A stretch of 64,000 nt of DNA from Halovulum marinum (GTDB lineage Bacteria > Pseudomonadota > Alphaproteobacteria > Rhodobacterales > Rhodobacteraceae): positions 558,001 through 622,000 of the forward strand of contig NZ_WIND01000001.1 of NCBI RefSeq assembly GCF_009697225.1. Direction: 5' to 3'. The position numbers and the translations under genes are program-made. Below the pieces are notes generated by a model. The model was not told the DNA's origin. It saw nothing but the letters and a program-made list of their open reading frames with translations, and searched no databases. Positions 8,512-17,148 of this stretch are shown one piece after another (positions within the stretch are counted from its first letter, which is position 1; each line of letters begins with the position of its first letter).

Positions 8512-8614
8512 CCCGGTCCTCCCGATTGCCGCTTGTGTCGCGGGCGGTTTCCTCATACCGCAGGCCCGAACCGTAGAGCCCGCCTTTTTTACGGACAAGG
8601 ACCGACGCTGCGTC

Positions 8615-9619
8615 ATGGCGACACCACCGTCCGAAAACACGATCCGCCTCGGCGACACCGGCCGCGGGCTGCGCGCCGCCGCGGCGATGCTGCGCGATGG
8701 CCGGCTGGTCGCCTTCCCGACCGAGACTGTCTACGGACTCGGCGCGGACGCCACCGACGCGCGCGCGGTGGCCGCGATCTTCGCCGCCAAGGGGCGGCCC
8801 CGCTTCAACCCGCTGATCGTGCACGTGCCGGACCTTGCCGCCGCCGAGGCGCTGGCCGAGTTCGACCACGACGCGCAGATCCTGGCCGATGCGTTCTGGC
8901 CCGGCCCGCTGACCCTGGTGCTGCCGCGCCGCGCGGGCGCGCCGCTGGCCGATCTTGTGACCGCCGGCCTGCCCAGCGTGGCGCTGCGGGTGCCCGCGCA
9001 TCCGGTGGCGCGGGCGCTGCTGCGCGCCTTCGGCGGACCGCTGGCGGGGCCGTCGGCGAACGCGTCGGGGCGGATCAGCCCGACCACGGCGGACCATGTG
9101 CTGCACAGCCTGGGCGGGCGCATCGCCGGCGTGATCGACGCCGGGCCGACCGGCGTGGGCGTCGAGTCGACGATCATCGGCGTGACCGACGGCGTGCCGC
9201 GGCTGCTGCGCCCCGGCGGGCTGCCCGCCGAGGCGATCGAGGCGGCGCTGCGCCGGCCGCTGTCGCCGCCGGTCGCCGCCGAGGGGATCACCGCGCCCGG
9301 ACAGCTCGGCTCGCACTACGCGCCGGGCGTGCGCCTGATCCTGGACGCGGACGTCGCCGTTGCCGGCGCGCTGTGGCTGGCGTTCGGGCCGCTGGCCGGC
9401 CGGCGCGGGCTGAGCCTGTCCGACAGCCGCGACCTGACCGAGGCGGCGGCGCATCTGTTCGCCCATCTGCACGCGCTGGACGCCGAGGCACGGGCGGCGG
9501 GGCTGGACCGGGTGCTGGTGGATCCGGTGCCCGAGACCGGGCTGGGGCGGGCGATCAACGACCGCCTGCGCCGGGCGGCGGCGCCGCGTCCCGGCGAAGA
9601 TCGGGCCAAGGACGGCTGA
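8615..9619 (+). CDS. tsaC: L-threonylcarbamoyladenylate synthase, Sua5 type
   Basis: Makes threonylcarbamoyl-AMP from threonine, bicarbonate and ATP, the first step of the t6A37 modification of ANN-decoding tRNAs. The YrdC domain holds VAFPTETVYGLGADA, KGRPRFNPLIVHV, WPGPLTLVLPR and GPSANASGRISPT. At 334 residues it is the Sua5 form, with the extra C-terminal domain entered through the linker PGQLGSHYAPGVRL. The gene starts at an ATG 103 bp from the divergent acyl-CoA dehydrogenase. It converges on yqgE. Confidence 0.93.
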   Translation: MATPPSENTIRLGDTGRGLRAAAAMLRDGRLVAFPTETVYGLGADATDARAVAAIFAAKGRPRFNPLIVHVPDLAAAEALAEFDHDAQILADAFWPGPLTLVLPRRAGAPLADLVTAGLPSVALRVPAHPVARALLRAFGGPLAGPSANASGRISPTTADHVLHSLGGRIAGVIDAGPTGVGVESTIIGVTDGVPRLLRPGGLPAEAIEAALRRPLSPPVAAEGITAPGQLGSHYAPGVRLILDADVAVAGALWLAFGPLAGRRGLSLSDSRDLTEAAAHLFAHLHALDAEARAAGLDRVLVDPVPETGLGRAINDRLRRAAAPRPGEDRAKDG

Positions 9620-9634
9620 ACCGACGCAGGCGGG

Positions 9635-10204
9635 TCAGGCGCGGCCGCCCTCACCGGACAGCAGGCGCGGGTCGATGCCGATCCGCTCCATCGCCGCGGC
9701 CCAGCGATCCTCGGGACGGGTGTTGAACACCAGCGCCTCGTCCGCATCGCAGGTCAGCCAGCCGTTTGCCTGGAATTCCTGCTCCAGCTGCCCCGGCCCC
9801 CAGCCGGCGTAGCCCAGCGCCAGCAGCGCGGCGCGCGGGCCCTGCCCCTCGGAGATGTCGCGCAGGATGTCCAGCGTCGCGGTCATGCCGAAGCCGCCGT
9901 CGACCTGCATCGTCGCCCCCTCGAGCGCGTATTCCCCGGAATGCAGCACGAATCCCCGGCCGTGCTCGACCGGGCCGCCGAAATAGACCAGCGGCCCCTG
10001 CGCGCCGCGCCGGACCGGGATGTCGAGCTGTTCCAGCAGCTCGGCGAAGGTCAGCTCGTCGGCCTGCTTGTTGACCATCAGCCCCATGGCGCCTTCGGCG
10101 GAATGCGCGCACATGAAGATCACCGCGCGTTCGAAACGCAGATCGCCCATGCCGGGCATGGCGACCAGCAGCTTGCCCTCGAGGAATGCGGGTGCATCGT
10201 CCAT
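9635..10204 (-). CDS. YqgE/AlgH family protein
   Basis: A 189-residue member of the YqgE/AlgH family, cytosolic proteins of unknown molecular function that were first linked to alginate regulation in Pseudomonas. The family hallmarks are present: an early LLVAMPGMGDLRFERAVIFMCAHSAEGAMGLMVN block, VYFGGPVEHGRGFVLHS and a closing LALGYAGWGPGQLEQEFQANGWL. Length and order are normal. It is convergent with tsaC and divergent from the DsbD-like gene. Confidence 0.9.
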   Translation of the reverse strand: MDDAPAFLEGKLLVAMPGMGDLRFERAVIFMCAHSAEGAMGLMVNKQADELTFAELLEQLDIPVRRGAQGPLVYFGGPVEHGRGFVLHSGEYALEGATMQVDGGFGMTATLDILRDISEGQGPRAALLALGYAGWGPGQLEQEFQANGWLTCDADEALVFNTRPEDRWAAAMERIGIDPRLLSGEGGRA

Positions 10205-10328
10205 ATGTACCTAGATGGCGCGGCTGAACGGGGCGATCAAGCGCGTTCTGACCGAGACGTGAGTTCCCTGTTCGGCCGCGCGGGCCTAATTTCCGCTCAC
10301 CGCAACCGCTTCCGACAGATGAGGCCGC

Positions 10329-11189
10329 GTGCTGACCGACCTTAGCCGACCCTTCCTTGCCCGCAGCGCCGCCCGCTGCCTGACCGCGTGCGCACTGGCG
10401 GCAGGCGTTCTGGCCGCCGCCCCGGCGGCGCGCGCGCAGCCGAATGCGCAGGACGACATCTCGCAGATGACGCTGCTGCCGGGCTGGATCACTGAGCGCG
10501 GCACCCGCATGGCCGGGGTGCGGATCACGCTGGCGCCGGGGTGGAAGACCTACTGGCGCGCGCCGCAGGGGATCGGCATCCCGCCGCAGTTCGACTGGGC
10601 CGGCTCGCAGAACGTCGCGCGGGCGCAGGTGCACTTCCCGGCGCCCGAGGTGCTGGACAGCTTCGGTCAGCTGTCGCTGGCATATTCCGACGAGGTGGTG
10701 TTCCCGGTCGAGCTGACGCTGCAGGATCCGGCAAAACCGGTGCGGCTGGCGCTGTCGCTGTCCTACGGCGTCTGCGCCGAGGTCTGCGTGCCGGCGCTGT
10801 CCGGCGCCGCGCTGGCGATCCCGCCCGAGGCCACCGGCGGCGGCGCCGCGATCCGCGCCGCCTGGAACACCCGCCCGGTCGCCGCCGCCGCGGCCGGCTT
10901 CACCGGCGCGGGCTGCACGATCCGCCCCGCGGGCGACGGCTATGCGCTGTCGGCGCGGCTGGCGCACCGCGGCACCCCGGCGACGCCGCGCATGGTGGTG
11001 TTCGAGCCTGCCGCCGACGACATCTGGATCACCACCGACCGGGCCAGCGCCGCGCCCGGCGAGCTGCGGATCGACGCCACGATCGACTATTTCGGCGAGG
11101 GCGCGTTCGCGCTGGACCGCGGCGCGCTGCGCATGACGCTGATCGGCGACGGCCGCACCGTCGAGCTGACCGGCTGCCCCGCGCCATGA
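10329..11189 (+). CDS. Periplasmic DsbD N-terminal-like (disulfide interchange) protein
   Basis: A 286-residue exported protein that resembles the N-terminal alpha domain of the thiol:disulfide interchange protein DsbD (immunoglobulin fold) without the membrane and thioredoxin domains. The start is GTG, giving a clear signal peptide that ends near AAAPAARAQ. The mature part has WKTYWRAPQGIGIPPQFDW, and the redox pair is probably the two cysteines in SYGVCAEVCVPA. Such stand-alone domains usually pass electrons from a CcdA/DsbD-type partner to periplasmic substrates, but no partner is in this window. A hypothetical cysteine pair near the end (GAGCTIR, LTGCPAP) may also be redox-active. Confidence 0.75.
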   Translation: MLTDLSRPFLARSAARCLTACALAAGVLAAAPAARAQPNAQDDISQMTLLPGWITERGTRMAGVRITLAPGWKTYWRAPQGIGIPPQFDWAGSQNVARAQVHFPAPEVLDSFGQLSLAYSDEVVFPVELTLQDPAKPVRLALSLSYGVCAEVCVPALSGAALAIPPEATGGGAAIRAAWNTRPVAAAAAGFTGAGCTIRPAGDGYALSARLAHRGTPATPRMVVFEPAADDIWITTDRASAAPGELRIDATIDYFGEGAFALDRGALRMTLIGDGRTVELTGCPAP

Positions 11190-11228
11190 TCCGCGCCGCG
11201 CCCCTTCAAGTTCAGATCGAACGGCCTT

Positions 11229-12188
11229 TCACAGCGGCAGGTCGAGACGCCCCGCCAGCCAGTGCTCGATCAGGAAATGCGCGATCGCGCCGCGCCGCGC
11301 CGGGCGCAGGCGCGGGCTCTCGGCGGTGCGCTCGGCCAGCAGGCCCTCGCGGCTGATCCAGAACGCGTCCTCCAGCTCGACCGGGTCGAGGACGATCTCG
11401 TCCGACAGCGCCTCGGCCCAGCAGCCGATCATCAGCGAGGCCGGGAACGGCCACGGCTGGCTGGCGAGATAGCCGACCCGGCCGACGCGCACGCCGGTCT
11501 CTTCGATCACTTCGCGGCGCACCGCCGCCTCGATGCTTTCGCCCGGCTCCATGAACCCGGCGAGCAGCGAGAACATGCCCTCGGGCCAGGCCGGCGAGCG
11601 GCCCATCAGCAGCCGGCCGCGGTGCAGCACAAGCATGATCACCACCGGGTCGGTGCGCGGGAAATGACTGCCGCCGCAGGCGTCGCACACCCGCTGCCAG
11701 CCGGCCTGGGCGACGCGCGACGGCGCCCCGCAGCGGGCGCAGAACCGGTGCGAGGCATGCCAGCCGAAGATCCCCTTGGCGGTCACCGCGTCGCCGGCAT
11801 CGGTCGGGTCCAGCCGCGACATCGCCCCGCGCAGGTCCTGGAATCCCAGCCCGCCCGCCGCCGGATGGCGGTTGATCGAGGTGTCGGCGAAGCCGGGCGC
11901 GGCGTCGGCAACGGGATCGGCCCAGCCCGAGATGTCGTGCGCGAACCGCGGCGCAGTGCCGTCGAGCCCGAGAAAGATCGGCGGCTCGGCCGCGTCGCCG
12001 AGGATCGGCGCGTCCGGCGGCAGCCAGGCCAGCCGCGGCGCCGCATCGTCCTCGAACAGCGCCTTGCCGCGCCACATCACCATGCTCCGCGCCTCCGGAT
12101 CGGCCAGCAGCGCGTCGGCGCGCATCCGCAGATGCGCGGCGCGGTCGATCCGCCCGCCGGCGAACAATACGGTCTCGCTGTCGAACAT
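11229..12188 (-). CDS. nudC: NAD+ diphosphatase / NADH pyrophosphatase
   Basis: Nudix hydrolase that splits NAD(H) to NMN(H) and AMP and, in Escherichia coli, removes NAD caps from RNA. The 319-residue protein has the complete NudC layout. A zinc ribbon has Cys150, Cys153, Cys168 and Cys171. The Nudix box at about residues 211-233 is GFMEPGESIEAAVRREVIEE followed by TG. The NudC-specific SQPWPFPAS motif is at 243-251. The 5' leader contains a 14-bp tandem repeat (12192-12227) that places CAGGG just before the start codon. Confidence 0.93.
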   Translation of the reverse strand: MFDSETVLFAGGRIDRAAHLRMRADALLADPEARSMVMWRGKALFEDDAAPRLAWLPPDAPILGDAAEPPIFLGLDGTAPRFAHDISGWADPVADAAPGFADTSINRHPAAGGLGFQDLRGAMSRLDPTDAGDAVTAKGIFGWHASHRFCARCGAPSRVAQAGWQRVCDACGGSHFPRTDPVVIMLVLHRGRLLMGRSPAWPEGMFSLLAGFMEPGESIEAAVRREVIEETGVRVGRVGYLASQPWPFPASLMIGCWAEALSDEIVLDPVELEDAFWISREGLLAERTAESPRLRPARRGAIAHFLIEHWLAGRLDLPL

Positions 12189-12191
12189 CGC

Positions 12192-12227
12192 CCTGCCCCC
12201 GAATACCTGCCCCCGAATGCCTGCCCC
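12192..12227. repeat. 14-bp tandem repeat, 2.6 copies
   Basis: CCTGCCCCCGAAT plus A or G is repeated at 12192-12205 and 12206-12219, with a partial third copy to 12227. It lies immediately upstream of nudC and forms its leader on the minus strand. No function is evident beyond supplying a G-rich ribosome-binding site. Confidence 0.7.
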
Positions 12228-12266
12228 GCTTGTATCACCCGCAGGCGCGCTGCCAAGGCCGGGATC

Positions 12267-12295
12267 TTGCAGTCCGGCGCGGGAATCGCTATATT
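12267..12295 (+). promoter_or_regulatory. Sigma-70 promoter of the SRP RNA gene
   Basis: TTGCAG (12267-12272) and TATATT (12290-12295) are spaced by exactly 17 bp. Transcription would begin around 12300-12302, the first bases of the SRP RNA. Confidence 0.75.
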
Positions 12296-12299
12296 CCCC

Positions 12300-12399
12300 G
12301 GTGAGAGGTTGGTGCGGGCGAACGCCTCGCCAACCCGGTCAGGTCCGGAAGGAAGCAGCCGTAACGAGTCCCGTTTGGGTCGTTTTCCAGCCTCTCACC
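12300..12399 (+). ncRNA. ffs: Signal recognition particle RNA, small (4.5S) type
   Basis: RNA component of the signal recognition particle; with Ffh it targets nascent membrane proteins to FtsY and the translocon. The ends GGTGAGAGG and CCTCTCACC pair to close a single long hairpin. The invariant apical domain is present: GGTCAGGTCCGGAAGGAAGC followed by AGCC, with the GGAA tetraloop and the asymmetric internal loop bound by Ffh. About 100 nt is the normal size in Gram-negative bacteria. It has its own promoter and terminator. Confidence 0.95.
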
Positions 12400-12420
12400 T
12401 TCGGCCCGAGAAAGGCCGCG

Positions 12421-12455
12421 AAGCCCCGCGCTGCAGTCGCGGGGCTTTCTCGTTG
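12421..12455 (+). terminator. Intrinsic terminator of the SRP RNA gene
   Basis: AGCCCCGCG (12422-12430) pairs with CGCGGGGCT (12438-12446) around a 7-nt loop, followed by TTCTCGTT. The stem is strong and GC-rich. The bases just after it (CTCGTTGCACAG) begin the first copy of the 21-bp tandem repeat. Confidence 0.8.
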
Positions 12456-12574
12456 CACAGGCCCGCCGGCTCGTTGCACAGGCCCGCCGCCTCGTTGCAC
12501 AGGCCCGCCGCCTCGTTGCACAGTCCCGCCGCCTCGTTGCACAGGCCCGCCGCCTCGTTGCACAGGCCCGCCGC
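12449..12574. repeat. Six-copy 21-bp tandem repeat between ffs and dnaX
   Basis: Six head-to-tail units of 21 bp (CTCGTTGCACAG then GCCCGCCGC) start at 12449, 12470, 12491, 12512, 12533 and 12554. Unit 1 differs only in its final base (G). Unit 4 has T for G at one position, and the others are identical. Unit 1 begins within the terminator tail of the SRP RNA gene. The array ends 52 bp before the dnaX start codon. Because 21 is a multiple of three, it gives open repeats in several frames, but I see no start and RBS that would make it a gene. Confidence 0.95.
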
Positions 12575-12626
12575 GTCCCGGCGGTTTGCAGTTTGCCCCC
12601 CAGACGATTGCTGCTAGCAAGACGGC

Positions 12627-14399
12627 ATGAGCGGCGACCCCTCACAGACGACTCGATACCAGGTTCTGGCGCGCAAGTACCGGCCGGCGAACTTCGCCGA
12701 CCTGATCGGCCAGGACGCCATGGTCCGCACCCTGCGCAACGCCTTCGATGCCGACCGCATCGCCCACGCCTTCGTGCTGACCGGGGTGCGCGGCGTCGGC
12801 AAGACCACCACCGCGCGGATCATCGCCAAGGGGCTGAACTGCGTCGGTTCGGACGGCAGCGGCGGCCCCACCACGACACCCTGCGACGTGTGCGAGCCGT
12901 GCCGCGCCATCGCCGAAGGCCGCCATGTCGACGTGCTGGAGATGGACGCCGCCTCCCGCACCGGCGTGAACGACATCCGCGAGATCATCGACAGCGTGCA
13001 CTACCGGGCCGCATCCGCGCGCTACAAGGTCTACGTGATCGACGAGGTGCACATGCTGTCCACCTCGGCGTTCAACGCGCTGCTCAAGACGCTGGAAGAA
13101 CCGCCCGAGCACGTCAAGTTCATCTTCGCCACCACCGAGATCCGCAAGGTGCCGGTCACCGTGCTGTCGCGCTGCCAGCGGTTCGATCTGCGCCGGATCG
13201 AGCCGGAGGTGATGATCGCGCACCTCGCGGGCATCGCCGGGAAGGAAGGCGCCGAGGTGGACGCCGACGCGCTGGCGCTGGTGGCGCGCGCCGCCGAGGG
13301 TTCGGTGCGCGATGCGCTGTCGCTGCTCGACCAGGCGATCGCCCACGGCCACGGCGGCGTGTCGGTCGAGCATGTGCGCGGGATGCTGGGCCTGGCCGAC
13401 CGCGGCCGGGTCATGGATCTGTTCGACATGATCCTGACCGGCGACGCACCGGGCGCGCTGCGCGAGCTGTCCGAGCAGTATGCCTCGGGCGCCGACCCGA
13501 TGGCGGTGCTGCGCGACCTGGCCGAGATCGCGCACTGGCTGTCGCTGGTCAAGATCACCCCCGAGGCCGCCGACGATCCCGCCATCGGCCCGGCCGAGCG
13601 CGACCGCGGCCGCGAGATGGCCGGCGGGCTGAGCCTGCGGATCCTGACCCGCATGTGGCAGATGTGCCTGAAGGCGCTGGAAGAAGTCGCCGCCGCGCCC
13701 AGCCCGATGATGGCCGCCGAGATGGCGGTGATCCGCATGACCCATGTCGCCGACCTGCCCACGCCGGGCGATCTGGTGCGGCAGCTGACCGACAACCCTC
13801 CGGCGCCGCCGACCCCCGGCCCCGCACCCGGCGCCCCGGCGCCGCAGGGCGCCGCGCCGGTGCACGCCGGGCCCTCCGCCCGCGCCGGGGCGCCCGCCGG
13901 CCCGTCCTCGGCGCCGCGCGCCCAGGCGCAGCGCGCGCCGCGCGCCGAGACCGATCCGCTGGCGCGGTATGCCGGCTTCGAGGACGTGGTCGAGCTGATC
14001 CGCGCCCGCCGCGACGTGCACCTGCTGGTCGAGGTCGAGACCGGGCTGCGCCTGGCGCGCTACGCCCCCGGCCGGATCGAGTTCCAGCCGACCGAGACCG
14101 CGCCGCAGGACCTGGCGGCGCGGCTGGGCCGGCAGCTGCAGGCCTGGACCGGCGCGCGCTGGGCGGTCTCGGTCGTCGCCGACGGCGGCGGCAAGACCAT
14201 CGCCGAGCAGCGCGCCGAGCGCCGCACCGACCTGGTCGGCCAGGCGATGCGCCACCCGATGCTGCAGGCGGTGCTGGCCGCGTTCCCCGGCGTGACCGAC
14301 GCGAACGTCCGCGTCAACGAGGCCCCGCCCGAGGACGCCCATGCCGCGCCCCCGCCCGAGCCCGACGACGACTGGGACCCGCTGGACGAGTTCGACTGA
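12627..14399 (+). CDS. dnaX: DNA polymerase III subunits gamma/tau
   Basis: ATPase of the replicative clamp loader and organiser of the polymerase III holoenzyme. The 590-residue protein shows the Walker A motif GVRGVGKTT (residues 53-61), zinc-module cysteines C72, C86, C89 and C92, and the Walker B region VYVIDEVHMLS. A sensor 1/arginine region (TTEIRKVPVTVLSRCQRFDL) follows. A Pro/Ala-rich linker (about residues 390-435) precedes a C-terminal domain that in other bacteria binds the polymerase and helicase. It heads a plus-strand run with ybaB and recR, a widely conserved order. Confidence 0.96.
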   Translation: MSGDPSQTTRYQVLARKYRPANFADLIGQDAMVRTLRNAFDADRIAHAFVLTGVRGVGKTTTARIIAKGLNCVGSDGSGGPTTTPCDVCEPCRAIAEGRHVDVLEMDAASRTGVNDIREIIDSVHYRAASARYKVYVIDEVHMLSTSAFNALLKTLEEPPEHVKFIFATTEIRKVPVTVLSRCQRFDLRRIEPEVMIAHLAGIAGKEGAEVDADALALVARAAEGSVRDALSLLDQAIAHGHGGVSVEHVRGMLGLADRGRVMDLFDMILTGDAPGALRELSEQYASGADPMAVLRDLAEIAHWLSLVKITPEAADDPAIGPAERDRGREMAGGLSLRILTRMWQMCLKALEEVAAAPSPMMAAEMAVIRMTHVADLPTPGDLVRQLTDNPPAPPTPGPAPGAPAPQGAAPVHAGPSARAGAPAGPSSAPRAQAQRAPRAETDPLARYAGFEDVVELIRARRDVHLLVEVETGLRLARYAPGRIEFQPTETAPQDLAARLGRQLQAWTGARWAVSVVADGGGKTIAEQRAERRTDLVGQAMRHPMLQAVLAAFPGVTDANVRVNEAPPEDAHAAPPPEPDDDWDPLDEFD

Positions 14400-14469
14400 A
14401 GCGCGGCTTGTTTCGCGACCGGGCCGACAGTATGTCAGTCGCAATCCGCCGCAACGAAGGGGCACCGAG

Positions 14470-14814
14470 ATGCTGAAGGGACTGGGGGGTCTTGGCGACA
14501 TGGCCAAGCTCATGAAGCAGGCGCAGGAGATGCAGCAGAAGATGGCCGAGGCGCAGGAAAGCCTCGACCGCATCACCGTGACCGGCGAGGCCGGCGCCGG
14601 GCTGGTCAAGGCCACCGCCACCGCCAAGGGCGAGCTGACCGGGCTGGACATCGATCCGTCGATCTTCTCGCCCGAGGACAAGGAAGTGGCCGAGGACCTG
14701 ATCCTGGCCGCGGTCAAGGACGCGCAGGCCCGCGCATCCGAGGCCGCGCAGCGCGAAATGGCCAGGGTGACCGAGGGCATGGACCTGCCGCCGGGAATGA
14801 AGCTGCCGTTCTGA
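14470..14814 (+). CDS. YbaB/EbfC family nucleoid-associated protein
   Basis: A 114-residue DNA-binding protein of the YbaB/EbfC family, which forms dimers that bind and compact DNA. The helical KLMKQAQEMQQKMAEAQESL segment and the GLVKATATAKGELTGLDIDPS strand pair are typical, as is the MDLPPGMKLPF end. The ATG at 14470 is chosen because upstream in-frame codons are an extension overlapping dnaX. It sits 70 bp after dnaX, in the conserved dnaX-ybaB-recR order. Confidence 0.93.
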   Translation: MLKGLGGLGDMAKLMKQAQEMQQKMAEAQESLDRITVTGEAGAGLVKATATAKGELTGLDIDPSIFSPEDKEVAEDLILAAVKDAQARASEAAQREMARVTEGMDLPPGMKLPF

Positions 14815-14931
14815 CGGCGCGGCGACTTCCGGGTCGGGGTATTTAGCCACCCCGCGAAGGGCTCTCTTGTGGTAGTGTCGCGGACGACCGGCGCCAGCCG
14901 GTCGCTCAACGATAACAAGGGGGGACGTGCC

Positions 14932-15222
14932 ATGTACGCGCGCATCACGAGATACCAGATCAAATCCGGACACATCGACGCGGCCAAGGCGCAGGCCGAG
15001 GCGATGAAGGCCGACATCATGGCGTTGCCCGGGATCAAGCGCTTCGTGAACGCGATCCGCGACGACGGCTCGGGCTATATCGTCACCCTGGTCTCCAGCC
15101 AGGCCGAGGCCGAGGCAAGCCTGCCCCGCGTGCGCGAGATCTGGGGCAAGATGGCCGAGCACCTCGACGGCATGCCCACGCCCGAGGGCTTCGATGTCGT
15201 CGCGCAGTGGGAAAACACCTGA
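14932..15222 (+). CDS. Small ABM-like (ferredoxin-fold) protein
   Basis: A 96-residue protein starting MYARITRYQIKSGHIDAAKA. It looks like the dimeric alpha/beta ferredoxin-like fold of the antibiotic biosynthesis monooxygenase superfamily, with ITRYQIKSGHID, a central ALPGIKRF and a GYIVTLVSSQAEAEA strand. No cofactor or active-site motif can be named. It is preceded by a hairpin (GACCGGC 14886-14892 pairing with GCCGGTC 14897-14903) and an AAGGGGGG-type ribosome-binding site. It lies between ybaB and recR, where most genomes have no gene, so it may be a lineage-specific insertion with its own promoter. Confidence 0.65.
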   Translation: MYARITRYQIKSGHIDAAKAQAEAMKADIMALPGIKRFVNAIRDDGSGYIVTLVSSQAEAEASLPRVREIWGKMAEHLDGMPTPEGFDVVAQWENT

Positions 15223-15269
15223 CCGCAATCGGCGCTTGACCCGCCCCGCCAACCGGCTAACACCGGCGC

Positions 15270-15869
15270 ATGGGCGAGGGCGGCAAGGAAATCGAACGGC
15301 TCGTGGAGCTGATGGCGCGGCTGCCCGGTCTGGGGCCGCGGTCGGCCCGCCGCGCGGTGCTGGCGATGATCAAGAAGCGCGAGCTGGTGATGGAGCCGCT
15401 GGCCCGCGCCCTTGCCGATGTCGCCGCCACCGTGCGCGAATGCGAGGTCTGCGGCAACATCGCCACCGGCGCCCGCTGCGCGATCTGCACCGATCCGCGC
15501 CGGTCCGAGGCCGAGCTGTGCGTGGTCGAGGATGTCGCCGACCTGTGGGCGATGGAGCGCGGCGCCAGTTTCCGCGGCCGCTATCACGTCCTGGGCGGGG
15601 TGCTGTCGGCGCTGGACGGCGTCGGCCCCGACGAGTTGCGGATCCCGGCGCTGGTGAACCGGGTCGAGGCCGGCGGCGTCACCGAGGTGATCCTGGCGCT
15701 GAACGCCACCGTCGACGGGCAGACCACGGCCCACTACATCGCCGACCAGCTGGAGCGTCTGCCGGTCGAGGTCACCTCGCTGGCGCAGGGCGTGCCGGTG
15801 GGCGGCGAGCTGGACTATCTCGACGACGGCACGATCTCGGCCGCGCTGCGGGCGCGCAAGCGGTTCTGA
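15270..15869 (+). CDS. recR: Recombination mediator protein RecR
   Basis: Component of the RecFOR pathway that loads RecA at gaps in single-stranded DNA. The 199-residue protein has the N-terminal helix-hairpin-helix ([13 protein letters not shown]), the four-cysteine zinc finger C58, C61, C70 and C73, and a TOPRIM domain beginning [14 protein letters not shown]. The final [13 protein letters not shown] segment is the typical Walker B-like end. It follows dnaX and ybaB as in most bacteria. It converges on the EamA transporter with no gap. Confidence 0.95.
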   Translation: MGEGGKEIERLVELMARLPGLGPRSARRAVLAMIKKRELVMEPLARALADVAATVRECEVCGNIATGARCAICTDPRRSEAELCVVEDVADLWAMERGASFRGRYHVLGGVLSALDGVGPDELRIPALVNRVEAGGVTEVILALNATVDGQTTAHYIADQLERLPVEVTSLAQGVPVGGELDYLDDGTISAALRARKRF

Positions 15870-16817
15870 TCAGGCGTCGGGCCCGGCCGGCGCACGGGTC
15901 GCCGCCCGCAGCCGCCGGCGCCGCACCGCCTCTCGCCGGGCGATGTAGAGCGTCGAGGCGACGATGATCGCGGCGCCGACCAGCGTCGGGCCGTCGATCA
16001 CCTCGTCGAAGAGCAGATAGCCGGCGAGGCCGACGAGGATGATCCGCAGATAGGTGACCGGCGCCAGCACCGACGCCTCGCCATGACGGTAGGCCTGGAT
16101 GTCCGCCAGCCCGCGCAGCGTTCCTGCCGCCACCAGCACCATCAGGATCGTCCAGAACACCGGCGTCGAGGGCAGCGCCAGCACCGGCAGCGCCGCCGGG
16201 ATCGACACCACCAGCGTCATCACGTTGGCCGAGACCAGCGCCGCCACCGGCCCGTCGGCCTCGGCGATGCGGCGCGACTGGCTGAGCGCCACCGCATAGC
16301 AGGCCGAGGACGCCAGCGCCGCCAGCATGCCCGCGTCCAGCCCCTGCACCCCGGGCCGCAGGATCACCAGCGCCCCGGCGAAGCCCGCCGCCACCGCCGC
16401 CCAGCGGCGCGCGCCGACCTGCTCGCCCTGCAGCGTGGCGGCGAGGATGGTGGCGAAGATCGGCGCGGTGAAGAACAGCACCGAGGCGGTCGCCAGCGGC
16501 ACGTGCGACAGGGTGTAGAAGCCAAGCTGCGTCGCCACGCCGATCAGCGCGCCGCGCGCGACGTGCAGCCAAGGGCGCGTGAAGCGCAGCTGCCGCAGCG
16601 TGCGGCTGACCGGCAGCGCGCAGCCCATCAGCGCGACGATGATGACCGCCCGCACCAGCACGATCGCGCGGCTGTCGATGTCGGCGCTCAGCGCGCGGAC
16701 CGCGACCGCCATGATCGCGGCCATCAGCACGGCCACCAGCATCCAGGCGAGCCCGCGCAGATTGTCGATCGCTCCGGTCGTCGCGGCGCGGGTGGTCCCG
16801 ATCACGTGTTGCGGCAT
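15870..16817 (-). CDS. EamA (DMT) family transporter
   Basis: A 315-residue integral membrane protein with about ten predicted helices arranged as two EamA repeats, for example LRGLAWMLVAVLMAAIMAVAV at the start and AGTLRGLADIQAYRHGEAS later. The repeat signature ATASVLFFTAPIFATILAATLQGEQV is in the first half. The family exports or imports small metabolites such as amino acids or purines, but the substrate cannot be read from sequence. The C-terminus is short and Arg-rich (REAVRRRRLRAATR). Confidence 0.85.
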   Translation of the reverse strand: MPQHVIGTTRAATTGAIDNLRGLAWMLVAVLMAAIMAVAVRALSADIDSRAIVLVRAVIIVALMGCALPVSRTLRQLRFTRPWLHVARGALIGVATQLGFYTLSHVPLATASVLFFTAPIFATILAATLQGEQVGARRWAAVAAGFAGALVILRPGVQGLDAGMLAALASSACYAVALSQSRRIAEADGPVAALVSANVMTLVVSIPAALPVLALPSTPVFWTILMVLVAAGTLRGLADIQAYRHGEASVLAPVTYLRIILVGLAGYLLFDEVIDGPTLVGAAIIVASTLYIARREAVRRRRLRAATRAPAGPDA

Positions 16818-16995
16818 GCCTCGTGATTAGCGGCGCCGCCGGGGCGAGGCAAGCATGCGCCATTGTCCCGCGCCGCCGGCGACGCCATGTTGGCCAGGAC
16901 CGTCAGCCTGCGAGGATCCGATGTCCCGGCCCGGACGCCCGGCAGAAACGAGAATGCCTGCCCGCGCGGCGCGGCGCGGGCGTGGCTGCGTGCGG

Positions 16996-17148
16996 TCAGT
17001 CGCGGCGCAGATCGCTGCGCGGCTCGAGGCTGGGGGTGCCCCGGCGCCGCTCGACCCGCCGCTCGCCAAGCAGGTAGTCCTTCAGGAACAGCAGCACGCC
17101 GATCAGCCAGATCGCGCCGATGATCAAGAATATGGTGGTACGGTCCAT
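16996..17148 (-). CDS. Small single-helix membrane protein
   Basis: A 50-codon gene starting MDRTTIFLIIGAIWLIGVLLFLKDYLL, one transmembrane helix followed by a very basic cytoplasmic tail (GERRVERRRGTPSLEPRSDL). The positive-inside rule places the C-terminus in the cytoplasm. I do not recognise the family. It stands alone on the minus strand, with 135-180 bp of noncoding DNA on each side. The codon pattern and a clean start support it as a real gene. Confidence 0.6.
   Translation of the reverse strand: MDRTTIFLIIGAIWLIGVLLFLKDYLLGERRVERRRGTPSLEPRSDLRRD

Noticed and set aside
12449-12574. CRISPR array
   Set aside because: The units are contiguous 21-bp copies with no unique spacers, and there are no cas genes.
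12289-12645. Repetitive peptides (such as ASLHRPA or CATRRRA) read from the 21-bp array as a possible repeat protein or bacteriocin
   Set aside because: The frames run through the SRP RNA and its terminator, no ribosome-binding site or start precedes them, and the repeat is open in several frames simply because 21 is divisible by three.
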